Source of the DNA: Alphaproteobacteria bacterium
Lineage (GTDB): Bacteria; Pseudomonadota; Alphaproteobacteria; Sphingomonadales; Emcibacteraceae
Assembly: GCA_030432815.1 (NCBI GenBank)
Contig: JAUILB010000079.1
Span: forward strand, 1-10,808
Direction of reading: 5' to 3'
Length of the DNA: 10,808 nt
Both the position numbers and the translations under genes were made by a program. The notes below the pieces were generated by a model. It was not told the DNA's origin. It did not search any database and saw only the letters and a list, made by a program, of their open reading frames with translations. This document shows positions 7,604 through 10,808 of this stretch, one piece after another; positions within the stretch are counted from its first letter, which is position 1; each line of letters opens with the position of its first letter.

Positions 7604-8541
7604 TGCAATGTTACTTCCACTGGTTGGCCATTTAAAAATTTCTCTGGATCATCTGGAAGAGCTTCCACGCGATAGACCAGTTTGGCACGTTCATTTTCCG
7701 AAAAAATAACTGGCGGGGTAAATTCTGCCTGATCAGCGATGAAAACAATTTCACCTCCAAGTCCGGCTTCGCAATTATCACATGAAAAATTAACCCGCGC
7801 ACCATGACTTACTTGTGACAGCATTGGTTCCGTAATAAAAAACCGTATGCGCTGCTGGTCCGGTGGAAGCAGTGCCAGAACCGGCTGCGTTGGCCCTGCA
7901 ATTTCACCGACACGACGATATACAATTTCAATACGTCCGTTCACCGGTGCTTTAATCGCACGGTCCCTCAGTTCAGTTTCCGCCCTGACGATGGCCGATT
8001 TTTTGGCTTCCACATCACGCATAGCCGCCTCAATAACATCACTTCTTGCCGGAAGTTGAATTATTTCAAGACGAGACTGCGCCTCGGTAACACGGGCACG
8101 TGTTGCATCAAGGGTCGCCTGATCCTGATCAAGCCGTGCCGTTGAAAGCACACCCCGTTCAACAAGGCTTTTTGTCCGTTCAAAAGTTTGCTGCGCAAGT
8201 TTAAATGACGCTTCTGCCTCACGAAGTGTTTCTTCCGCCGCACGAATTTCTTCCGGACGTCCGCCTTTTTGAAGATTCAGAAGCTGCGATTCTGCGGCGG
8301 CACTTGCTGCTCTTGCCTCATCCAGCTGCGCCTGTGCCCGTTCGCTATCTACGGCGAATAATACCGCACCAGCATCAACCACATCACCTTCCTTAACGTT
8401 TAAAGTTGTTAAAATCCCGGCTGATCTTGGTGCCAGATTTAATAATCTGCCTTCCGCATAGCCCTGCAGGCTGCCATCTTCAGAATCTTGACCACAAGAC
8501 CCAAGCATTAAACATAGCGTTAATATCTTCATAATTCGCAT
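7600..8541 (-). CDS. HlyD-family membrane fusion lipoprotein (YbhG-like)
   Basis: I choose ATG 8541 (313 residues) because GGAGGAG lies 8 bases before it. A GTG at 8550 overlaps the TetR stop as GTGA, but the Shine-Dalgarno abuts it and leaves no spacer. The N-terminus MRIMKILTLCLMLGSC contains a lipobox (LGSC, Cys16), suggesting a lipid-anchored periplasmic adaptor. A split biotinyl-lipoyl motif follows (PRSAGILTTLNVKEGDVVDAGAVLFAVD; returning at KAPVNGRIEIVYRRVGEI), flanking a long Ala/Glu/Arg-rich coiled-coil hairpin at about residues 65-190. The C-terminal part has FSCDNCEAGL and AEFTPPVIFSENERAKLVYRVEA, which match the YbhG subfamily closely. It would link the inner-membrane exporter to an outer-membrane channel. 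No TolC-like gene lies in the window. Confidence 0.92.
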   Translation of the reverse strand: MRIMKILTLCLMLGSCGQDSEDGSLQGYAEGRLLNLAPRSAGILTTLNVKEGDVVDAGAVLFAVDSERAQAQLDEARAASAAAESQLLNLQKGGRPEEIRAAEETLREAEASFKLAQQTFERTKSLVERGVLSTARLDQDQATLDATRARVTEAQSRLEIIQLPARSDVIEAAMRDVEAKKSAIVRAETELRDRAIKAPVNGRIEIVYRRVGEIAGPTQPVLALLPPDQQRIRFFITEPMLSQVSHGARVNFSCDNCEAGLGGEIVFIADQAEFTPPVIFSENERAKLVYRVEALPDDPEKFLNGQPVEVTLQ

Positions 8542-8546
8542 AACGA

Positions 8547-9221
8547 TCACTCCTCCGGCATACGTACGCCATCAAGAAAAATATTAAGATGAGTCTCCAA
8601 CAGATCACCAATGGGAATCTCCGGGTCTTTTTCACGGGCAAAAACCCCGTTCCAGATCAGCTGCATCAACAACAACCCCATGAGTGTCCTTACGGCGTAA
8701 TGCGGTTCTATAGCCTTAAACTCACCACGATCAATTCCCCTTTTAATCACAGTCACAAGAGCATCCATGCTTACATCAATGACTTCACGACGGTAAAAGT
8801 CTGCATGTTCCGGAAAACTTCCTGCTTCGCCAACAATAACAAGGGGTATCGCACTAATCCTTGCATTAACAAGACCATTACCGACCAACATAATCATGTT
8901 TCTTAAAATTTCACTGGAAGGTTTATCGCTGTAGTCATCACATACATGGTCAGCAATCATCTTTAGGCGTTCTGCAATTGGGCTAACAGTTCTTCTTATA
9001 AGTTCCTTTAGCATCTCTTCCTTACTGGAAAAGTACAAGTAAACTGTTCCTTTTGAAAGTCCAGCATGTCTGGCAATATCCTCAATACGTGCACCAACAA
9101 AGCCACGTGCCCTAAATTCGATTAGTGCACCGTCAAGAATATCATCCGGGCGGCTTTCTGGACGCCGGCGCCACTTAGGCTCATTCTCAGGTACTTCACA
9201 AATTGTCATCGTTCGAATCAT
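8547..9221 (-). CDS. TetR/AcrR-family transcriptional regulator
   Basis: The product has 224 residues from ATG 9221; an in-frame ATG at 9209 is also possible and would leave a more usual leader after the predicted promoter. The DNA-binding domain lies at residues about 25-72: DDILDGALIEFRARGFVGARIEDIARHAGLSKGTVYLYFSSKEEMLKELI, with the helix-turn-helix at about 45-64. The C-terminal helices form the ligand and dimer domain. By position it resembles E. coli CecR (YbiH), which heads the ybhGFSR operon. It is the first gene of the minus-strand run and its stop overlaps the GTG in front of the HlyD gene. Autorepression through the palindrome at 9233-9254, relieved by a substrate of the pump, is the natural expectation. 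Confidence 0.93.
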   Translation of the reverse strand: MIRTMTICEVPENEPKWRRRPESRPDDILDGALIEFRARGFVGARIEDIARHAGLSKGTVYLYFSSKEEMLKELIRRTVSPIAERLKMIADHVCDDYSDKPSSEILRNMIMLVGNGLVNARISAIPLVIVGEAGSFPEHADFYRREVIDVSMDALVTVIKRGIDRGEFKAIEPHYAVRTLMGLLLMQLIWNGVFAREKDPEIPIGDLLETHLNIFLDGVRMPEE

Positions 9222-9232
9222 CCCAATTTATT

Positions 9233-9254
9233 AATAAATAACCAGTCATTTATT
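9233..9254. promoter_or_regulatory. Candidate TetR operator (22-bp imperfect palindrome)
   Basis: The arms AATAAATAACC and AGTCATTTATT face each other with no spacer, and 9 of 11 base pairs are complementary; mismatches are at the eighth pair and at the centre. Length and symmetry fit a TetR-family dimer site. It begins 12 bases upstream of the regulator's ATG and covers the spacer and -10 of its predicted promoter, so binding would block transcription of the minus-strand operon. It also lies about 20 bases upstream of the predicted -35 of the divergent gene. No experimental operator sequence is claimed. Confidence 0.6.
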
Positions 9255-9263
9255 TATTTTCAA
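9235..9263 (-). promoter_or_regulatory. Predicted promoter of the regulator/efflux operon
   Basis: On the minus strand TTGAAA (9263-9258) is a near-consensus -35, followed by a 17-base spacer and the weak -10 TATTTA (9240-9235). Transcription would begin around 9228, very near the annotated ATG at 9221, which makes the ATG at 9209 or another -10 worth considering. The palindromic operator candidate occupies the spacer and -10. Confidence 0.4.
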
Positions 9264-9273
9264 GAAAATTCAG

Positions 9274-9302
9274 TTCCAACCAAAAAATCTTTTCATTATA
9301 AT
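9274..9302 (+). promoter_or_regulatory. Predicted promoter of the divergent GGCT-like / S12 gene pair
   Basis: A perfect -10 TATAAT lies at 9297-9302, with TTCCAA (9274-9279, half matching the -35 consensus) 17 bases upstream. Transcription would start near 9309, just ahead of the ribosome binding site GGGAG at 9313-9317, giving a very short leader. Confidence 0.5.
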
Positions 9303-9323
9303 ATTTTCATAAGGGAGAAACAT

Positions 9324-9764
9324 GTGAACAAAATAACAGCTTTTTTTTATGGATGGTTTATGGATCCGGCACTTTTGAAAGACAAGGGACTGTCCCCTTC
9401 TGATGCCATAGTCGCAAAGTTACCAAGCTATAAATTTATATTAGGCCAAAGGGCCTCAATGATAGCATGCTCAGGCGAAGAAACCTGGGGCACATTGATA
9501 GAGCTTAGCCAACAGGAACTGGATCAATTATATTCAGAACCTTCTGTAAAAGACTATGCACCTATTGATGTTATATGCGAAGATACAAAAGGTCAGCAAA
9601 TACGCGCGAAAACCTATATTCTGCCTGATGATTATAAAATAGATCCACCAAAGAATTCCAATTATGCCCGTACCCTTTATGACATTTGTCGGAAATTGGA
9701 ATTACCGAAAAAATATATGACCACATTAACCAGTTTAATTAACCAAATTGATAGCTCGAAATGA
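9324..9764 (+). CDS. Gamma-glutamylcyclotransferase-fold (GGCT/AIG2-like) protein
   Basis: The product has 146 residues from GTG 9324, with GGGAG six bases upstream. An ATG two bases earlier is followed at once by TGA in its own frame and cannot be the start. The N-terminus TAFFYGWFMDPALLKDKGL resembles the YG(S/T)xM(D/R)P turn of GGCT-fold enzymes. WGTLIELSQQELDQLYSEPSVKDYAPIDV matches the WGxLxxL...LDxxEG..YxxxxV core, with E72 placed like the catalytic glutamate. The fold releases 5-oxoproline from gamma-glutamyl peptides in some members and has unknown roles in others. No signal peptide is present, so it should be cytosolic. It is followed after 7 bases by an S12 lipoprotein gene and is probably co-transcribed with it. 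Fold call moderate, activity unknown. Confidence 0.65.
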   Translation: MNKITAFFYGWFMDPALLKDKGLSPSDAIVAKLPSYKFILGQRASMIACSGEETWGTLIELSQQELDQLYSEPSVKDYAPIDVICEDTKGQQIRAKTYILPDDYKIDPPKNSNYARTLYDICRKLELPKKYMTTLTSLINQIDSSK

Positions 9765-9771
9765 ATTTACC

Positions 9772-10808
9772 GTGATTAAAAAAATAACCATCGCTACTCT
9801 TTTAATAATGCTGACATCATCCTGTGGCGAACAAGGTTCAGGTGGACCTGCACAGCCAGCTTTTGATTTGAAACAGGCTTTATATCAACTTGCCTACAAC
9901 GAAGAAAAAAAGCCAACCGAAATTTCGGGCTTGCAAATGATACTGATTAAAAATGGCAAAGTCGCATTTGAACATGCAGAAGGAATGGCAAGACGCGGCA
10001 ATGATGCAAATATAATTCTCACCAATGATCATAAAGTTCGCGTGGCATCCATTTCAAAACTGGTATTAACAATTGCTTTCATGACATTGGTTGAGGATGG
10101 AAAAGTAGATCTTGATGCCGATATTTCAGACTATCTTGGGTTTAATTTAAGAAACCCGAATTTTCCTGATCGACCAATCACAAGTCGGTATATTCTTTCC
10201 CATACATCTTCAATTCGCGATGGCGCATATTATTTCATGGGGTTGGAAGAAGATTTCAAAGACTTTTTTATTCCAGGAAATGCAAACGAACGAAGCGCTG
10301 AACATTATGATAATGGGAATCACTTTGCGTCAGATGAAAATCAGGCACCAGGTGACTATTTCACATATTCCAACCTGAATTTTGGTATTCTTTCAGGAAT
10401 AATTGAAAATGTTTCAGGAAAGCGGATGGATTTATTTGTTAAAGAAACACTTTTTGACCCCATGGGCTTAAATTCAAGTTTCAGTGTTTGCACCCTTTAT
10501 GAAAATGGTTTTTCATCGGTGGCAACACTTTATCGCCGCGGTGATGGTGGCATCACATGGGATCCCAGTGGTCCCTGGATTGAACAGGTCGATGGTGACC
10601 CTATTATCTGCTATTATGAAAGTGAAAGCTATGAACGCGGAACTACCCCTGACCTTTCGCCTCTTGACCAGTATCAACCGGGTAAAAACCCTACACTTTT
10701 TTCACCACAAGGCGGTTTACGGGCATCATCACGTGATCTTGCGACAATAATGCTTATGCTGCTAAACGGCGGCAAACATGATGATATACAGATTATATCG
10801 CAATCCTC
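9772..10808 (+). CDS. S12 beta-lactamase-family serine hydrolase, predicted lipoprotein (3' end beyond window)
   Basis: The frame is open from GTG 9772 to the last base, giving 345 residues so far; no stop is reached. The start is inferred from the signal MIKKITIATLLIMLTSSCGEQ, whose Cys18 (LTSSC) suggests a lipoprotein; no clear Shine-Dalgarno precedes the GTG, so coupling to the gene 7 bases upstream is likely. S93-I-S-K96 and Y199-S-N201 are the family's first two motifs, with ILSHTSSIRDG and SPQGGLRASSRDLATIMLMLLNGG as further marks. The third motif (HxG or KTG) would lie beyond the window. A longer insert between residues 235 and 305 (Trp, Asp and Tyr-rich) separates it from the other S12 protein here. 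Likely an esterase or peptidase at the cell envelope; substrate unknown. Confidence 0.88.
   Translation, partial: MIKKITIATLLIMLTSSCGEQGSGGPAQPAFDLKQALYQLAYNEEKKPTEISGLQMILIKNGKVAFEHAEGMARRGNDANIILTNDHKVRVASISKLVLTIAFMTLVEDGKVDLDADISDYLGFNLRNPNFPDRPITSRYILSHTSSIRDGAYYFMGLEEDFKDFFIPGNANERSAEHYDNGNHFASDENQAPGDYFTYSNLNFGILSGIIENVSGKRMDLFVKETLFDPMGLNSSFSVCTLYENGFSSVATLYRRGDGGITWDPSGPWIEQVDGDPIICYYESESYERGTTPDLSPLDQYQPGKNPTLFSPQGGLRASSRDLATIMLMLLNGGKHDDIQIISQS

Noticed and set aside
9250..9260. TTTATT repeats beside the operator as a short tandem repeat or replication element
   Set aside because: Only two imperfect units in an AT-rich promoter region; better explained by the operator arm and promoter composition.
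9748..9774. TTG at 9748 as an earlier start for the S12 lipoprotein
   Set aside because: It would place non-hydrophobic residues ahead of a well-formed lipoprotein signal that begins exactly at GTG 9772.
10484..10750. 88-residue plus-strand open frame near the window end
   Set aside because: It lies within the S12 lipoprotein gene in another frame; the S12 frame carries the family motifs.

Overview
The window is AT-rich bacterial DNA that looks alphaproteobacterial. The best supports are the spinster-type MFS remnant, the family mix (S12 and S10 secreted hydrolases, Nu-class-like GST, alternative glucosamine-6-phosphate deaminase) and the gene style; a Kordiimonadales/Emcibacter-like marine lineage is only an impression. 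Coding is dense, and no stretch over about 105 bases lacks a gene. There are no tRNAs, rRNAs, CRISPR arrays, IS elements or integrases.

Layout. Positions 1-630 (+) hold two incomplete membrane-protein genes joined out of frame: the end of an aromatic-rich membrane protein (1-266), then the C-terminal third of an MFS transporter (232-630). A secreted VOC/glyoxalase-fold protein follows (643-1131, +). From 9221 down to 1135 (-) lies one tightly packed run of eight genes: TetR regulator, HlyD/YbhG-like lipoprotein, ABC ATPase, ABC-2 permease, NagB-II-type SIS deaminase, secreted S10 serine carboxypeptidase, YfcG-like GST and a secreted S12 beta-lactamase-family hydrolase. Junctions include two ATGA overlaps, one GTGA and one TGATG overlap, and the gaps are 11-59 bases, so co-transcription is likely. 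On the other side of a 102-base divergent promoter region are a gamma-glutamylcyclotransferase-fold protein (9324-9764, +) and a second S12-family lipoprotein (9772 to beyond the window end, +).

How the genes may work together. The first four genes of the minus run form a self-regulated efflux module resembling E. coli cecR-ybhGFSR, reduced to one nucleotide-binding domain and one permease. A 22-bp imperfect palindrome (9233-9254) sits over the predicted regulator promoter and is the obvious TetR operator candidate. The downstream enzymes act on amino sugars, peptide C-termini, glutathione conjugates or disulfides, and penicillin-binding-protein-like substrates. Their placement behind a drug-type exporter is unusual and may indicate a combined export and detoxification or scavenging programme, but that link is inferred from position only.
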